From the NCBI RefSeq assembly GCF_001639725.1, contig NZ_LTAW01000012.1:1-64000 (forward strand): a stretch of 64,000 nucleotides of DNA, read 5' to 3'. The translations under genes and the position numbers were made by a program. The DNA is from Marinomonas atlantica. GTDB taxonomy: Bacteria; Pseudomonadota; Gammaproteobacteria; Pseudomonadales; Marinomonadaceae. Under the pieces are notes generated by a model that worked only from the letters and a program-made list of their open reading frames with translations, was not told the origin of the DNA and did no database searches. Positions 32,662 through 43,169 of the stretch are shown piece by piece. Each line of letters starts with the position of its first letter. Within the stretch, counting starts at the first letter, position 1.

Positions 32662-33993
32662 ATGACAAAGCGTGGCTCACTACCTACAGGTATGCAAAAC
32701 GGTCTTGGAGAGCTTTGGGCTCGAATTCGTTTTGTGTTCCTAGCAATTATTGTATATCGAATCGGTGCACACATTCCGGTCCCGGGGATTAACCCAGATC
32801 GTTTGTCTGCATTATTTGACCAGAACGAAGGCACAATCCTGAGTCTATTTAACGTATTCTCAGGCGGCGCATTGGAACGAATGAGTATTTTTGCTCTGGG
32901 TATCCTGCCATATATTTCTGCCTCGATCATTATGCAGTTATTGACTGTAGTGAGCCCACAGCTAGAGCAGCTTAAAAAGGAAGGTGAGGCGGGTCGTCGT
33001 AAGATTACTCAATACACTCGTTACGGAACAGTTTTACTTGCTCTTGTACAATCCGCCTCTATGGCGGTTGGCCTTGCTAGTCAGGGTATTTCGTTCAGCT
33101 CTGGTCTAGAGTTCTACGCAGTTGCCGTAGTTACTCTTGTGGCTGGTACGGTATTCTTGATGTGGTTAGGTGAGCAAGTTACTGAAAAAGGCATTGGTAA
33201 TGGTATTTCGATCCTTATCTTTGCCGGTATCGTAGCAGGTCTTCCTTCTGCTCTAGGTCGTTCATTTGAGTCGGCCCGTCAAGGTGATATCAATATCCTT
33301 GCATTGCTGCTGATTGGCATATTAGCAATCGCTACCATCGCATTCGTAGTTTTTATCGAACGTGGTCAGCGACGAATTACTGTAAATTATGCTAAACGTC
33401 AGCAAGGCAAAAAGGTGTTTGCCGCACAAAAGAGCCATTTGCCACTAAAGGTAAATATGGCGGGTGTAATCCCTCCTATATTTGCTTCTAGTATTCTTCT
33501 GTTCCCAGCTTCGATCGGCCAGTGGTTTGGTCAAGGCGAGGGTATGGAATGGTTGCAAAATATTTCTTTGGCTCTAGCCCCTGGGCAACCGCTCTATGTG
33601 CTGTTGTTTGCGATAGCAATTGTTTTCTTTTGCTTCTTTTATACAGCGCTGGTGTTCAACCCTAAAGATGTGGCAGATAACTTGAAAAAGTCCGGAGCAT
33701 TTTTGCCGGGCATTCGTCCAGGCGACCACACCGCTCGATATATCGACGGTGTTATGACTCGCTTGACACTTTTTGGTGCTTTATATATCACTCTAGTGTC
33801 ACTGATGCCTCAGTTCTTTGTTGTGGCTTGGAATGTTCCTTTCTACTTCGGTGGTACTTCGATGTTAATCGTAGTGGTCGTAGTGATGGACTTCATGTCA
33901 CAAGTACAAAGTCACTTAATGAGTCATCAATACGAGTCATTGATGAAAAAGTCGAACCTGACTGGATATGGTCCAAATGGCCTAATGCGTTAA
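32662..33993 (+). CDS. secY: Preprotein translocase subunit SecY
   Basis: SecY is the pore of the inner-membrane SecYEG translocon. The 443-residue protein has ten hydrophobic segments; landmarks are [12 protein letters not shown] after the first, the plug region, [20 protein letters not shown], the cytoplasmic loop [18 protein letters not shown] and [14 protein letters not shown]. It lies in its usual place at the end of the spc group. SecE is encoded at 6967. Confidence 0.98.
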   Translation: MTKRGSLPTGMQNGLGELWARIRFVFLAIIVYRIGAHIPVPGINPDRLSALFDQNEGTILSLFNVFSGGALERMSIFALGILPYISASIIMQLLTVVSPQLEQLKKEGEAGRRKITQYTRYGTVLLALVQSASMAVGLASQGISFSSGLEFYAVAVVTLVAGTVFLMWLGEQVTEKGIGNGISILIFAGIVAGLPSALGRSFESARQGDINILALLLIGILAIATIAFVVFIERGQRRITVNYAKRQQGKKVFAAQKSHLPLKVNMAGVIPPIFASSILLFPASIGQWFGQGEGMEWLQNISLALAPGQPLYVLLFAIAIVFFCFFYTALVFNPKDVADNLKKSGAFLPGIRPGDHTARYIDGVMTRLTLFGALYITLVSLMPQFFVVAWNVPFYFGGTSMLIVVVVVMDFMSQVQSHLMSHQYESLMKKSNLTGYGPNGLMR

Positions 33994-34012
33994 GCATAGG
34001 TTGGAGTTGAAC

Positions 34013-34126
34013 ATGAAAGTACGTGCATCTGTAAAGAAAATCTGTCGTAACTGCAAAATCGTTCGTCGTAACGGTTCAGTTCGAGTGATTTGTTCTGAGC
34101 CTCGTCACAAACAGCGTCAAGGCTAA
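34013..34126 (+). CDS. rpmJ: 50S ribosomal protein L36 (zinc-binding form)
   Basis: This 37-codon gene begins at ATG 34013 behind GGAGTTGAAC and encodes [19 protein letters not shown] followed by a basic tail ending KQRQG. Cys11, Cys14, Cys27 and His32 make the CCCH zinc site, so it is the zinc form. It lies between secY and rpsM as in relatives. Confidence 0.95.
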   Translation: MKVRASVKKICRNCKIVRRNGSVRVICSEPRHKQRQG

Positions 34127-34156
34127 TAGTCGAATTATTCGATGATGGGAGGGTGG

Positions 34157-34185
34157 TTGATTTTTGTCCGCTAAGCTGGCATAAT
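34157..34185 (+). promoter_or_regulatory. Promoter of alpha operon (rpsM)
   Basis: TTGATT (34157-34162), a 17-nt spacer and CATAAT (34180-34185) lie 62 nt before rpsM. It would start rpsM-rpsK-rpsD-rpoA-rplQ independently of spc. Confidence 0.7.
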
Positions 34186-34209
34186 CTTCCGCCCTCATGA
34201 AAGCAAAGT

Positions 34210-34226
34210 GATGAATTGAATTCATC
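34210..34226 (+). promoter_or_regulatory. Palindrome in alpha operon leader
   Basis: GATGAATT-G-AATTCATC is a perfect 8-bp inverted repeat in the short rpsM leader, 21 nt before the ATG. The leader is where S4 acts in Escherichia coli, but the known pseudoknot is not recognisable by eye. Confidence 0.4.
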
Positions 34227-34247
34227 CATAACAACGGAGTAAAGTGA

Positions 34248-34604
34248 ATGGCCCGTATAGCCGGTGTCAATATTCCTGACAATAAACATGCGGTCATTTC
34301 TCTAACTTACATCTTCGGGATCGGTCGCACACGCTCACAAGAAATCTGCAAATCTGCAGAGATCGCAGAAACCGCTAAAATCGGTTCTCTAAGTGATGAA
34401 GTGCTAGACCGTCTACGTGGCGAAGTTGCTAAGTTTACTGTAGAGGGTGACCTCCGCCGTGAAGTCAGCATGTCTATCAAGCGTTTGATGGACTTAGGCT
34501 GTAACCGTGGCATCCGTCACCGCCGCAGCCTACCTGTTCGTGGTCAACGTACCAAAACGAACGCTCGTACACGAAAAGGCCCTCGCAAGCCAATTCGTAA
34601 GTAA
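34248..34604 (+). CDS. rpsM: 30S ribosomal protein S13
   Basis: S13 forms intersubunit bridges and contacts the P-site tRNA. The 118-residue protein has [20 protein letters not shown] and the C-terminal [20 protein letters not shown] with a basic tail. GGAGTAAAGTGA precedes the ATG. Confidence 0.98.
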   Translation: MARIAGVNIPDNKHAVISLTYIFGIGRTRSQEICKSAEIAETAKIGSLSDEVLDRLRGEVAKFTVEGDLRREVSMSIKRLMDLGCNRGIRHRRSLPVRGQRTKTNARTRKGPRKPIRK

Positions 34605-34617
34605 TTTAACGCGTTTC

Positions 34618-34644
34618 GCTCTAGCGCATTAAGTCTGCTAGAGC
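34618..34644 (+). promoter_or_regulatory. Stem-loop between rpsM and rpsK
   Basis: GCTCTAGC and GCTAGAGC form a perfect 8-bp stem around 11 nt. No T run follows. A processing or stability role is possible. Confidence 0.4.
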
Positions 34645-34672
34645 TGAGCATTAGATATAGGAAAAGTGCAAT

Positions 34673-35065
34673 ATGGCTAAGCCAGCAGCGCGCAGTACCA
34701 AGAAGAAAGTCAAAAAGACGGTCGTCGACGGTGTTGCTCATGTACACGCGTCTTTCAACAACACGATCGTGACTATCACTGATCGCCAAGGCAATGCTTT
34801 GTCTTGGGCGACTGCAGGTGGTTCTGGTTTCCGTGGTTCTCGTAAAAGTACCCCATTTGCAGCACAGGTTGCTGCAGAACGTGCCGGAACTGCTGCACAA
34901 GAGTTCGGCCTAAAGAACGTTGACGTAATGATTAAGGGCCCTGGTCCTGGTCGTGAATCCGCAGTTCGTGCATTGAATGCATTGGGTCTGCGCATCAATA
35001 ACATCACAGACGTGACGCCAATCCCGCACAATGGTTGCCGTCCGCCTAAGAAACGTCGCGTTTAA
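34673..35065 (+). CDS. rpsK: 30S ribosomal protein S11
   Basis: S11 lines the mRNA exit on the 30S platform. The 130-residue product has [18 protein letters not shown] and the C-terminal [18 protein letters not shown]. It lies 68 nt after rpsM, with ATAGGAAAAGTGCAAT before the ATG. Confidence 0.98.
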   Translation: MAKPAARSTKKKVKKTVVDGVAHVHASFNNTIVTITDRQGNALSWATAGGSGFRGSRKSTPFAAQVAAERAGTAAQEFGLKNVDVMIKGPGPGRESAVRALNALGLRINNITDVTPIPHNGCRPPKKRRV

Positions 35066-35079
35066 GAGGAGACAGACAC

Positions 35080-35700
35080 ATGGCTCGTTATTTAGGTCCA
35101 ACTTGTAAATTGTCTCGTCGTGAAGGCACAGACTTACAACTTAAAAGTGGCTCACGCGCTTTAGAATCAAAATGTAAAGCAGAAACAGTTCCAGGTGTGC
35201 ACGGTGCACGTCGTGGTCGTCTTTCTGATTACGGTCTACAGCTACGTGAAAAACAAAAAGTTCGTCGTATTTACGGCATTCTTGAAAAACAATTCCGCAA
35301 CTACTACAAAGATGCTGCTCGTATTAAAGGTGCAACAGGTGAAAACCTTCTGCAACTTCTTGAGTCACGCTTAGACAATGTAGTTTATCGTGCAGGCTTC
35401 GGCTCTACACGTGCGGAATCTCGTCAGCTAGTTGGCCATAAAGCTATTCTAGTTAACGGCGAAGTGGTAAACATTGCATCATTCCAAGTTAAAGCTGGTG
35501 ATGTTGTGTCTATCCGTGAAAAAGCTAAGAAGCAGTTGCGTGTTCAAAATGCGCTAGAGCTATCTAAAAGTCGTGCACCGATCCATTGGGTCGAAGTTGA
35601 TGCAACTAAACTGGAAGCAACTTACAAAGCTGCTCCAGAGCGTGCCGATTTATCAGCTGAAATTAATGAGAACCTAATCGTCGAGCTTTACTCTAAGTAA
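35080..35700 (+). CDS. rpsD: 30S ribosomal protein S4
   Basis: S4 nucleates 30S assembly and represses the alpha operon in Escherichia coli. The 206-residue protein begins [19 protein letters not shown], lacks a zinc-site Cys cluster, and has an S4 RNA-binding domain (about 97-157, [20 protein letters not shown]). TTAAGAGGAGA precedes the ATG. Confidence 0.98.
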   Translation: MARYLGPTCKLSRREGTDLQLKSGSRALESKCKAETVPGVHGARRGRLSDYGLQLREKQKVRRIYGILEKQFRNYYKDAARIKGATGENLLQLLESRLDNVVYRAGFGSTRAESRQLVGHKAILVNGEVVNIASFQVKAGDVVSIREKAKKQLRVQNALELSKSRAPIHWVEVDATKLEATYKAAPERADLSAEINENLIVELYSK

Positions 35701-35736
35701 TAGCTAGATGGTTAGGATTAAGAAATAGGTGGATCT

Positions 35737-36741
35737 ATGCAGCGTTCAGTGAGCGAATTGTTAACCCCACGCAACATCGAAGTACAAGAGTTGGGCCAAT
35801 CGCGCGCCAAAGTAACTCTGCAACCGCTAGAACGTGGTTTCGGACATACTTTAGGCAATGCGTTACGCCGTATACTTTTGTCTTCTATGCCTGGTTGTGC
35901 AATTGTCGAAGTAGAAATCGACGGTGTATTGCATGAGTACAGTGCGATTGAAGGGGTAAAAGAAGACGTTATTGAAATTCTTCTTAACCTAAAAGGAGTT
36001 GCGATCGCTCTACACGGGCAAGATGAAGCAACTCTAACACTAAGTAAGAAAGGTCCTGGTGTCGTAACGGCTGGAGATATCCAACTGGTTGCTGACTCTG
36101 AGATCTCTAACCCAGATCATGTGATTTGTCACCTTGATGATACTGCAGAGCTAAATATGCAGATTAAAGTGGCCCGTGGTCGTGGTTATGAGCCTGCTGA
36201 CGCTCGTGTTGCTGGTGACGATGAGACTCGTCCTATTGGTCGCTTGCAGCTGGATGCCTCTTTCAGTCCTGTTCGCCGTGTTGCTTACAGCGTAGAGAAT
36301 GCTCGTGTAGAGCAGCGTACTGACCTAGACAAACTTGTCATTGACATTGAGTCTAACGGTACTATTGACGCAGAAGAAGCGATTCGCCGTGCAGCGACGA
36401 TTCTACAACAACAAATCGCGGTATTTGTCGCACTAGAAAGCGAAAGCGAGACAGTTGTAGAAGAAGAAGAGGATGAGATTGATCCAATTTTGCTACGCCC
36501 GGTTGATGATCTTGAGCTAACCGTTCGCAGTGCTAACTGTCTGAAAGCAGAAAATATCTACTACATCGGTGATTTGATTCAGCGTACAGAGGTTGAGCTA
36601 CTTAAAACGCCTAACCTTGGTAAGAAGTCATTAACTGAAATTAAAGATGTTTTAGCACAGCGCGGTCTGTCTTTGGGAATGCGTCTAGAAAACTGGCCAC
36701 CGGCTAGTCTAAAAGACGATAGCAAAGTTCTAGCTCGCTAG
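35737..36741 (+). CDS. rpoA: DNA-directed RNA polymerase subunit alpha
   Basis: The alpha dimer scaffolds the polymerase and its C-terminal domain binds UP elements and activators. The 334-residue protein has [20 protein letters not shown] in the N-terminal domain, an acidic linker (about 238-250), and the C-terminal domain with [19 protein letters not shown] and [13 protein letters not shown]. It lies between rpsD and rplQ as expected. Confidence 0.98.
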   Translation: MQRSVSELLTPRNIEVQELGQSRAKVTLQPLERGFGHTLGNALRRILLSSMPGCAIVEVEIDGVLHEYSAIEGVKEDVIEILLNLKGVAIALHGQDEATLTLSKKGPGVVTAGDIQLVADSEISNPDHVICHLDDTAELNMQIKVARGRGYEPADARVAGDDETRPIGRLQLDASFSPVRRVAYSVENARVEQRTDLDKLVIDIESNGTIDAEEAIRRAATILQQQIAVFVALESESETVVEEEEDEIDPILLRPVDDLELTVRSANCLKAENIYYIGDLIQRTEVELLKTPNLGKKSLTEIKDVLAQRGLSLGMRLENWPPASLKDDSKVLAR

Positions 36742-36783
36742 ATCATTGTTCCCTGACCACCGTAGTTTGGTAAGGAATGTAAA

Positions 36784-37167
36784 ATGCGTCATCGTAAGAG
36801 TGGACGTCACTTAAACCGTACTAGCTCACATCGTAAAGCGATGTTCAAAAACATGGCTGCTTCTTTATTCGAGCACGAAGTTATTAAAACTACGTTGCCG
36901 AAAGCCAAAGAACTTCGTCGCGTTGCTGAGCCTTTGATCACATTGGCGAAAGAAGATTCCGTTGCGAATCGTCGCCTAGCCTTTGCACGTACGCGTAGCA
37001 AAGATGCAGTAGGTAAATTGTTCTCTGAGCTTGGTCCTCGTTACCAAGGTCGTCCTGGCGGTTACGTTCGCATTTTAAAATGTGGCTTCCGTGCAGGTGA
37101 TAACGCACCTATGGCTTACGTTGAACTGGTCGATCGTCCAGTTACGGAAGCAGCAGACGCTGAGTAA
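36784..37167 (+). CDS. rplQ: 50S ribosomal protein L17
   Basis: L17 lies near the tunnel exit. The 127-residue product begins [20 protein letters not shown] and contains [20 protein letters not shown]. It is the last gene of the alpha operon, 42 nt after rpoA, followed by a strong terminator. Confidence 0.98.
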   Translation: MRHRKSGRHLNRTSSHRKAMFKNMAASLFEHEVIKTTLPKAKELRRVAEPLITLAKEDSVANRRLAFARTRSKDAVGKLFSELGPRYQGRPGGYVRILKCGFRAGDNAPMAYVELVDRPVTEAADAE

Positions 37168-37182
37168 TACAGCATTTGCTTT

Positions 37183-37213
37183 AAAAAAGCCGGGCCACAA
37201 GCCCGGCTTTTTT
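37183..37213. terminator. Bidirectional terminator after rplQ
   Basis: AAAAAAGCCGGGC and GCCCGGCTTTTTT pair perfectly around CACAA. The flanking A and T runs allow it to work on both strands. Confidence 0.95.
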
Positions 37214-37260
37214 GTGTCTACAGTCTTTCTATTGCAAAAAGACCGATATAAATAGAAATA

Positions 37261-37286
37261 AAAAAAAGAGCCATAGGCTCTTTTTT
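37261..37286. terminator. Terminator between rplQ and uvrA
   Basis: AAAAAAGAGCC and GGCTCTTTTTT pair around ATA. It lies directly downstream of uvrA on the minus strand and can serve it; the A and T runs permit use in both directions. Confidence 0.85.
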
Positions 37287-37303
37287 ATGGTTTGCACCTA
37301 TTT

Positions 37304-40123
37304 TTAAAGCATGGGCTTCAAGAAACGAGCAGTATGTGAGATCTCGTGCTGGGCAACGGTTTCAGGTGTTCCTTCAGCAACTATGTAACCACCGCCACTA
37401 CCGCCTTCTGGACCTAGGTCTACAATCCAATCCGCGGTTTTAATCACATCTAGATTATGTTCAATGACTACCACCGTATTACCATGATCGCGTAAGCGAT
37501 GTAGTACCGTGAGTAGCAATTCAATGTCTGCAAAGTGTAGACCTGTAGTTGGCTCATCGAGAATGTACAGTGTTTTACCTGTATCGCGTTTTGATAGCTC
37601 TTTAGCCAACTTAACCCGTTGTGCTTCGCCACCTGATAGAGTCGTCGCTGCTTGACCTAAACGAATATAGCCTAAGCCAACATCCATTAGTGTTTGTAGC
37701 TTGCGCGCGATGGAAGGAACAGGGTCAAAGAATTCTCGAGCTTCTTCAATGGTCATGTCTAAGCACTGATGAATATTCTTCCCTTTGTAAGTGATTTCTA
37801 GCGTTTCACGGTTATAGCGTTGTCCCTTACAGACATCACAGGGAACATACACGTCTGGTAGGAAGTGCATCTCGACTTTGATTACACCATCCCCTTGACA
37901 CGCTTCACAACGGCCGCCTTTGACGTTAAACGAGAAGCGCCCTGGCTTGTATCCCCGAGATCGCGCCTCTTGTGTCGCAGCGAACAGTTCACGCATAGGT
38001 GTGAAAATGCCAGTGTAAGTTGCAGGGTTTGAACGTGGCGTACGACCAATTGGACTTTGGTCTATGTCGACACATTTGTCGAAGTGATCCAAACCTTCAA
38101 CTTTTTCATAGGTCGCCGGTTTTAGCGTTGTTGCACCATTAAGTGCAGTTGCCGCAAGTGGAAATAATGTACCGTTAATTAAAGTCGATTTCCCCGAGCC
38201 AGAGACACCTGTTACGCAGGTCATCACCCCTACTGGAATATTTAAAGTAACGTTATTAAGGTTATTGCCTTGTGCGCCGTGCAGCGTCAGTTGTTTTCCT
38301 TCTGTCGCTTGATGACGAATTGACGGTACTTTAATAGAACGCTTGCCAGTTAAGAATTGTCCCGTGATGGATTCTTCGCAAGCCATAATGTCTTCAGGTG
38401 TACCGGATGCAATGACTTGACCGCCATGAACACCTGCACCAGGACCGATATCAATCAGGTGGTCTGCAACACGAATAGCATCCTCATCGTGCTCGACAAC
38501 GATCACCGTATTGCCTAGGTCTCGTAGTCGCGTTAGTGTGCTGATCAGGCGTTCATTGTCCCGTTGATGGAGGCCGATAGAAGGCTCATCCAATATATAC
38601 ATGACGCCGACTAAGCCTGCACCAATTTGACTGGCGAGACGAATACGTTGGGCTTCACCGCCGGATAATGAGTCTGCTTTGCGATCGAGCGTTAAATAAT
38701 CAAGACCTACGTTTACTAAGAAGCTCAAGCGATCACGTATTTCTTTTAAGATTTTTTCTGCAATGGCCCCTTTGGCCCCTTCAAGCTTCAATGTCTCGAA
38801 ATAACTTAAGCAGTCAGCAATCGGTTTTTTGACGATATCAGGCAGTGTTTCCGTGGCAATAAACACATTACGCGCGGCTTTATTCAAGCGTGTGCCATGA
38901 CAAGTTGGACAGGCTTGAGTGCTGATGTATTGAGACAGATCTTCGCGAACACTGTCCGATTCTGTTTCGTGATAACGGCGATTGAGATTGGGCAATACGC
39001 CTTCGAATACATGTGAACGTGTCATTTTGTCACCACGTTCATTGATGTAGACGAAGTCGATCTTGTCTTTGCCAGAACCGTTTAAAACAACATTCTGAAA
39101 CTTTTCTGGAATATCTTTAAATTTTGCATTGATATCGAATTCGTAAAAGTTGGCCAAAGCATTCAGTTGTTGGAAGTAGAAAATACTCCGACGCCCCCAG
39201 CCGCGAATAGCGCCTTCACCGAGGGTTAAGTTCTCATCTTGAATGACGCGATCGGCATCGAAGACTTGATGCGTACCTAAGCCATCACACGTTTGGCAAG
39301 CGCCATTCGGGTTGTTAAACGAGAATAAGCGAGGCTCAAGTTCCGTAATGGCATAGCCACATACTGGACAAGCGAATTTGCTTGAAAAGATGTGCTCATC
39401 GGTTTCATCATCCATATTAAGCACTTTGGCGATACCATCTGACAGCGATAAACATGTTTCAAAGGATTCCGCTAAGCGCAGCTGTAAATCTGGGCGTACC
39501 TTAAAGCGATCAACTACAACTTCAATGGTATGCTTTTTGTTTTTCTCTAACGTTGGTGCATCATCCAGATCCACGACGATGCCATCAATTCGAGCGCGTA
39601 CAAAGCCTTTTGCCAGCAATTCGCTAATAGTATGAAGATGTTCACCTTTGCGATCCTTGATGATCGGCGCTAGCATCATCATCTTGCTTTCTTCTGGTAG
39701 CGAAAGCACTTTATCAACCATCTGGCTAATAGTTTGGGCTTCCAGCGGTTCGCCGTGATCTGGACAGCGTGGTTGGCCTACACGAGCAAAGAGCAGACGA
39801 AGATAGTCATAAACTTCCGTGATCGTACCGACGGTCGAACGTGGGTTATGTGACGTGGACTTTTGTTCAATGGAGATCGCTGGAGAGAGGCCTTCGATAT
39901 GATCAATATCGGGCTTTTCCATCATGGACAAGAATTGACGTGCATAGGTTGATAATGATTCAACATAGCGGCGTTGTCCTTCGGCATAGAGGGTGTCGAA
40001 GGCAAGAGACGATTTACCTGAACCAGAGAGCCCAGTAATCACCACCAGCTTGTCGCGAGGGATGTCCAAATCGATGTTTTTTAGATTGTGGGTCCGCGCA
40101 CCGCGAAGGGTAATAGTGTCCAT
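37304..40123 (-). CDS. uvrA: Excinuclease ABC subunit A
   Basis: UvrA recognises bulky DNA damage and loads UvrB in nucleotide excision repair. The start chosen is ATG at 40123 ([18 protein letters not shown]), 939 residues, with GGAGACAC upstream; a longer in-frame start at 40165 is unlikely. Two ABC ATPase cores are visible, with Walker [10 protein letters not shown] (31-39) and GVSGSGKST, and signatures LSGGEAQR twice. Zinc modules show CPVCGY with CQTCDG and CEACQG with CDVCKG. A LexA box lies upstream at 40176-40191. Confidence 0.98.
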   Translation of the reverse strand: MDTITLRGARTHNLKNIDLDIPRDKLVVITGLSGSGKSSLAFDTLYAEGQRRYVESLSTYARQFLSMMEKPDIDHIEGLSPAISIEQKSTSHNPRSTVGTITEVYDYLRLLFARVGQPRCPDHGEPLEAQTISQMVDKVLSLPEESKMMMLAPIIKDRKGEHLHTISELLAKGFVRARIDGIVVDLDDAPTLEKNKKHTIEVVVDRFKVRPDLQLRLAESFETCLSLSDGIAKVLNMDDETDEHIFSSKFACPVCGYAITELEPRLFSFNNPNGACQTCDGLGTHQVFDADRVIQDENLTLGEGAIRGWGRRSIFYFQQLNALANFYEFDINAKFKDIPEKFQNVVLNGSGKDKIDFVYINERGDKMTRSHVFEGVLPNLNRRYHETESDSVREDLSQYISTQACPTCHGTRLNKAARNVFIATETLPDIVKKPIADCLSYFETLKLEGAKGAIAEKILKEIRDRLSFLVNVGLDYLTLDRKADSLSGGEAQRIRLASQIGAGLVGVMYILDEPSIGLHQRDNERLISTLTRLRDLGNTVIVVEHDEDAIRVADHLIDIGPGAGVHGGQVIASGTPEDIMACEESITGQFLTGKRSIKVPSIRHQATEGKQLTLHGAQGNNLNNVTLNIPVGVMTCVTGVSGSGKSTLINGTLFPLAATALNGATTLKPATYEKVEGLDHFDKCVDIDQSPIGRTPRSNPATYTGIFTPMRELFAATQEARSRGYKPGRFSFNVKGGRCEACQGDGVIKVEMHFLPDVYVPCDVCKGQRYNRETLEITYKGKNIHQCLDMTIEEAREFFDPVPSIARKLQTLMDVGLGYIRLGQAATTLSGGEAQRVKLAKELSKRDTGKTLYILDEPTTGLHFADIELLLTVLHRLRDHGNTVVVIEHNLDVIKTADWIVDLGPEGGSGGGYIVAEGTPETVAQHEISHTARFLKPML

Positions 40124-40175
40124 GTGTCTCCAAAATGTAATGCAACCAAGGAAAAAGTCATTCAAAATAGAATAA

Positions 40176-40191
40176 CTGTCTATTTTTACAG
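40176..40191. promoter_or_regulatory. LexA (SOS) box between uvrA and the MFS gene
   Basis: CTGTCTATTTTTACAG has the CTGT-N8-ACAG form of the gammaproteobacterial LexA operator, flanked by AA and TA. It is 53 nt before the uvrA start and 85 nt before the MFS start, so it should put uvrA, and perhaps the MFS gene, under SOS control. Confidence 0.85.
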
Positions 40192-40276
40192 TAGTTAAAA
40201 TAGAGCTTCAACGGTATTTTTAGTAAAATCTTCGATCTTTCAACAATCACCCCTAAATACGCAAGTAGTAGCACCT

Positions 40277-41635
40277 ATGGATGTCATTGAACGCCGCTCA
40301 GTTTTAGCCTTAGCAATGGTTTATCTATTCCGTATGCTCGGCCTGTTTCTTATTATGCCTGTCATCAGTGTGGCCGCGGATGGGTTAGACGGTTCCGATG
40401 CCGCGTTGATTGGTGCGGCGATCGGTATATATGGGTTTACCCAAGCCTCTTTACAGATCCCGATGGGAATGATGTCTGACAAGATCGGCCGTAAAAGAGT
40501 GATTATTTTTGGTCTAATGCTGTTTGCATTAGGGAGTATTATTTGTGCCAATGCTGATAGCATTGTAACACTGATTATCGGACGAGCGATTCAAGGTGCA
40601 GGAGCGATTGCCAGTACCTTGATGGCATTGCTCAGTGATGTCACCAAAGAGCAAAACCGTACTAAGGCCATGGCGATGGTGGGTATTAGTATTGGTGCGT
40701 CGTTTATGATTTCACTGATTCTTGGGCCTATTTTGTATCAGTGGGTTGGACTATCTGGTCTGTTTTATCTGTCTTTTGGGTTTTCTATTGTAGGTATGGC
40801 GTTAGTCCTTTGGGCAGTGCCTAATGTGACACAGCATAGCTTTAGACGTGATACAACACCGAGTTTAGTAGCTCTAAAAGGCGTTTTAAAAGACAGCCAA
40901 CTACGCTTTCTAAACATCAGTATATTATTGCTGCACGGCAGTTTGACGGCGTTGTTTGTGGCAATACCAAGTTTGTTAATTCATCGCTATGGGTTAGCTT
41001 TAGGTCAGCACAGTATTTTATATCTGCTGGTTATGGGAGGGGCTTTTATTTTGATGCTACCGTTGGTGATTGCGGCAGAGGGCAAAGGTAAAATGAAGCA
41101 AGTGCTTACCCTCGTTATTGGCATTCTTGGTGCGACGACTTTATTGATGGAATGGTCTGCACAACTATGGTTGTTTGCCGTGGCAGTGTGTTTGTTCTTT
41201 GTTGCATTTAATACGTTGGAAGCGACATTACCATCCGTGATTAGCAAGTTGGCTCCAGTTGGTTATCGTGGTACCGCAATGGGTGTGTTTTCAACGCATC
41301 AGTTTATGGGCGCATTCATTGGTGGAGCTGGCGGAGGCTGGTTGTTGCAACATACATCGGTTACAGTGCTGTTTTCTGTCATTGGTGGCATTTGGTTGAT
41401 GTGGTCGGTTGTGAGCGCCTTTCAACCTGCGCCAAAGCAAGTGGCAAGCATGGCTTTCAGTGTGGCGGCACAGACAGAGGATGATGTGCATCAGCTTAAA
41501 AAGCAATTAATGGCAATCCAAGGAGTGGAAGATATGCAGATTTTCACAGATGAGCAAACCGCTTATTTGAAAGTAGATAAAAAGCAGTTAGACAAAGCAG
41601 CGTTGCAACGTGTAGCGCCGCAAATTCAGCTATAA
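40277..41635 (+). CDS. MFS transporter, YajR-like with C-terminal YAM domain
   Basis: The 452-residue protein has 12 predicted membrane segments and the MFS signature [17 protein letters not shown] at about 64-80 between helices 2 and 3. After the last helix (about residue 385) a soluble tail of some 65 residues with [20 protein letters not shown] looks like the ferredoxin-fold YAM domain of YajR. The substrate is unknown. The order uvrA-MFS-ssb recurs in pseudomonads and relatives. The gene shares its upstream region, with a LexA box, with uvrA. Confidence 0.85.
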   Translation: MDVIERRSVLALAMVYLFRMLGLFLIMPVISVAADGLDGSDAALIGAAIGIYGFTQASLQIPMGMMSDKIGRKRVIIFGLMLFALGSIICANADSIVTLIIGRAIQGAGAIASTLMALLSDVTKEQNRTKAMAMVGISIGASFMISLILGPILYQWVGLSGLFYLSFGFSIVGMALVLWAVPNVTQHSFRRDTTPSLVALKGVLKDSQLRFLNISILLLHGSLTALFVAIPSLLIHRYGLALGQHSILYLLVMGGAFILMLPLVIAAEGKGKMKQVLTLVIGILGATTLLMEWSAQLWLFAVAVCLFFVAFNTLEATLPSVISKLAPVGYRGTAMGVFSTHQFMGAFIGGAGGGWLLQHTSVTVLFSVIGGIWLMWSVVSAFQPAPKQVASMAFSVAAQTEDDVHQLKKQLMAIQGVEDMQIFTDEQTAYLKVDKKQLDKAALQRVAPQIQL

Positions 41636-41666
41636 GAATTTACAGTTAAAGAATTGGAGTGACCTC

Positions 41667-42374
41667 ATGGCACGTGGAATAAATAAAGTAATCTTGATCG
41701 GTAACGCAGGCAGCGACGCAGAAGTTCGTTTTATGCCCTCAGGTGCAGCGGTGGCAAACGTAAACCTTGCTACGTCTGAAAGCTGGCGTGATAAGCAAAC
41801 GGGTCAAATGCAAGAGCGTACCGAATGGCATCGTGTGGCGTTCATGGATCGAGGCAACTTTCGTCTAGGTCAGATTGCTGGTGACTTTATCAAGAAAGGC
41901 TCGAAAGTATACGTAGAAGGCTCATTGCGTACACGTGAGTGGGAAAAAGACGGTATTAAGCGCTATACAACGGAAATCGTTGCGAATGAGATGCAATTGC
42001 TTGATGGGCGAGCAGACGGTCAGCAAGGTGGTGGTTTTGGCGGTGGGCAGCAAGCGCCACAGCAAGGTGGTTACGGCGCGCAACAAGCACCTCAACAAGG
42101 TGGCTACGGTGCGCCAGGTGGTTACGGCAATGCGCCTCAGCAATCAGAACCACAGCAAGGCAGCTATGGTGCATCGCCAGCGCAGTCAGAGCCTCAGCAA
42201 GGTGGTGGTTACGGCCAGCCTCAGCAAGCACCAGCTCAGCCTCAGTCATTTGGTAGCTGGGGGAATCAACCTCAACAAGCCCCTGCGCCAGCACCACAAA
42301 AAGCGCCAGAGCCGGCTAAGCCACAACAACCTGCGCCAAGCTTTGACGACTTTGACGACGATATCCCCTTCTAG
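41667..42374 (+). CDS. ssb: Single-stranded DNA-binding protein
   Basis: SSB coats single-stranded DNA in replication, repair and recombination. The N-terminal OB fold (about 1-110) begins [20 protein letters not shown] and has [11 protein letters not shown] and [15 protein letters not shown]. Then comes an unusually long linker of about 110 residues rich in Gln, Gly, Pro, Ala and Tyr, with repeated PQQGGYGA units. The acidic tip DDFDDDIPF, which binds partner proteins, is intact. Full length is 235 residues, against about 178 in Escherichia coli. A terminator follows. Confidence 0.97.
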   Translation: MARGINKVILIGNAGSDAEVRFMPSGAAVANVNLATSESWRDKQTGQMQERTEWHRVAFMDRGNFRLGQIAGDFIKKGSKVYVEGSLRTREWEKDGIKRYTTEIVANEMQLLDGRADGQQGGGFGGGQQAPQQGGYGAQQAPQQGGYGAPGGYGNAPQQSEPQQGSYGASPAQSEPQQGGGYGQPQQAPAQPQSFGSWGNQPQQAPAPAPQKAPEPAKPQQPAPSFDDFDDDIPF

Positions 42375-42412
42375 GATTCACCTAGACTGAGCGTGTAGTT
42401 GCGTTTGATCTG

Positions 42413-42442
42413 AAAAAAGCTGCACATTGTGCAGCTTTTTTT
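42413..42442. terminator. Terminator after ssb
   Basis: AAAAAAGCTGCAC and GTGCAGCTTTTTTT pair perfectly around a 3-nt ATT loop. Confidence 0.93.
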
Positions 42443-42537
42443 GTATCTAAAGAGGAAGCTTTTGTTATCTGTTTTACTCCCATGTATTTGGTAGGTAAGT
42501 TTTAAGATATTCCAAATACAACATGGAGGTAGTAAAC

Positions 42538-42978
42538 ATGATCGATTTAGATTTTGGGTTGATTCTTCACCATTTAACGCAGATGGGTGTGGCGTTTTTG
42601 CTTTCATTACCGATTGCATTTAATCGGGAGTTTCACGATCGTGGTGCAGGCTTACGTACCTTCCCACTTGTGACAATTGCATCGTGTTCATTTATGTTAG
42701 TGGGCATGAGTGTGTATGAAGGCTCTGATGCAGAAGCTCGCGTAATGTATGCCGTGATCACGGGCATGGGTTTCATTGGTGGTGGCGCCATTTTTAAAAG
42801 TGGCGGCTCTGTATCAGGCACTGCTACCGCAGCTGGAATTTGGAATACTGGTGCTATTGGTGTTTCAGTTGCCTATAGTCGTTATGAAATAGCGATATTA
42901 TTATCGGTCATTAGCTTTTTAATTTTTCAATTCTCAAGTTTTTTGAAAAAAAGGGATGACGCTGAAAATAATAGCTAA
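42538..42978 (+). CDS. MgtC/SapB-family membrane protein
   Basis: The 146-residue protein has four hydrophobic segments and the family core: FNREFHDRGAGLRTFPLVTI at about 27-46 and GMGFIGGGAIFKSGGSVSGT at about 80-99. MgtC proteins are linked to magnesium limitation and membrane energetics in pathogens, but this short form lacks the C-terminal soluble domain of true MgtC, so its role is unknown. The start chosen is ATG 42538, because GGAGGT at 42525-42530 fits it; ATG 42523 overlaps that site. It lies alone after the ssb terminator. Confidence 0.8.
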   Translation: MIDLDFGLILHHLTQMGVAFLLSLPIAFNREFHDRGAGLRTFPLVTIASCSFMLVGMSVYEGSDAEARVMYAVITGMGFIGGGAIFKSGGSVSGTATAAGIWNTGAIGVSVAYSRYEIAILLSVISFLIFQFSSFLKKRDDAENNS

Positions 42979-43010
42979 GCCTTTGCTATTAGTGGTTCTG
43001 AATAGATTGC

Positions 43011-43122
43011 TGTTATAATGAAACTAACATTTTTAGCACAATTTGCTCACCAAAAGTCGTTAGACATGGTTAGCAGAGATTACCCTACAGCTTGTATAGG
43101 GGCTCCTACGGGAGCCTTTCTT
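43011..43122 (+). ncRNA. Possible small RNA or leader before the Smr gene
   Basis: An extended -10 box, TGTTATAAT (43011-43019), with no strong -35 box, is followed about 80 nt later by a hairpin GGCTCC-TACG-GGAGCC (43101-43116) and TTTCTT. Together they could define a transcript of about 95 nt that ends before the Smr gene. The T run is imperfect, so it may instead be an attenuated leader. No coding frame of note lies in it. Confidence 0.35.
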
Positions 43123-43169
43123 GTATCTAGCTGTCGTAAATGAATAGGGTGCAAAGTTTGAGGTGATCT

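Noticed and set aside
42000-42340. Repeat array resembling a CRISPR or tandem repeat locus
   Set aside because: The repeats are in-frame codons for Gln, Gly, Pro and Tyr in the SSB linker, of unequal length and without spacers.
41935-42390. A 151-codon plus-strand frame inside ssb
   Set aside because: It is the out-of-frame reading of the repetitive CAGCAAGGTGG-type linker; the ssb frame ends in the diagnostic DDDIPF tip.
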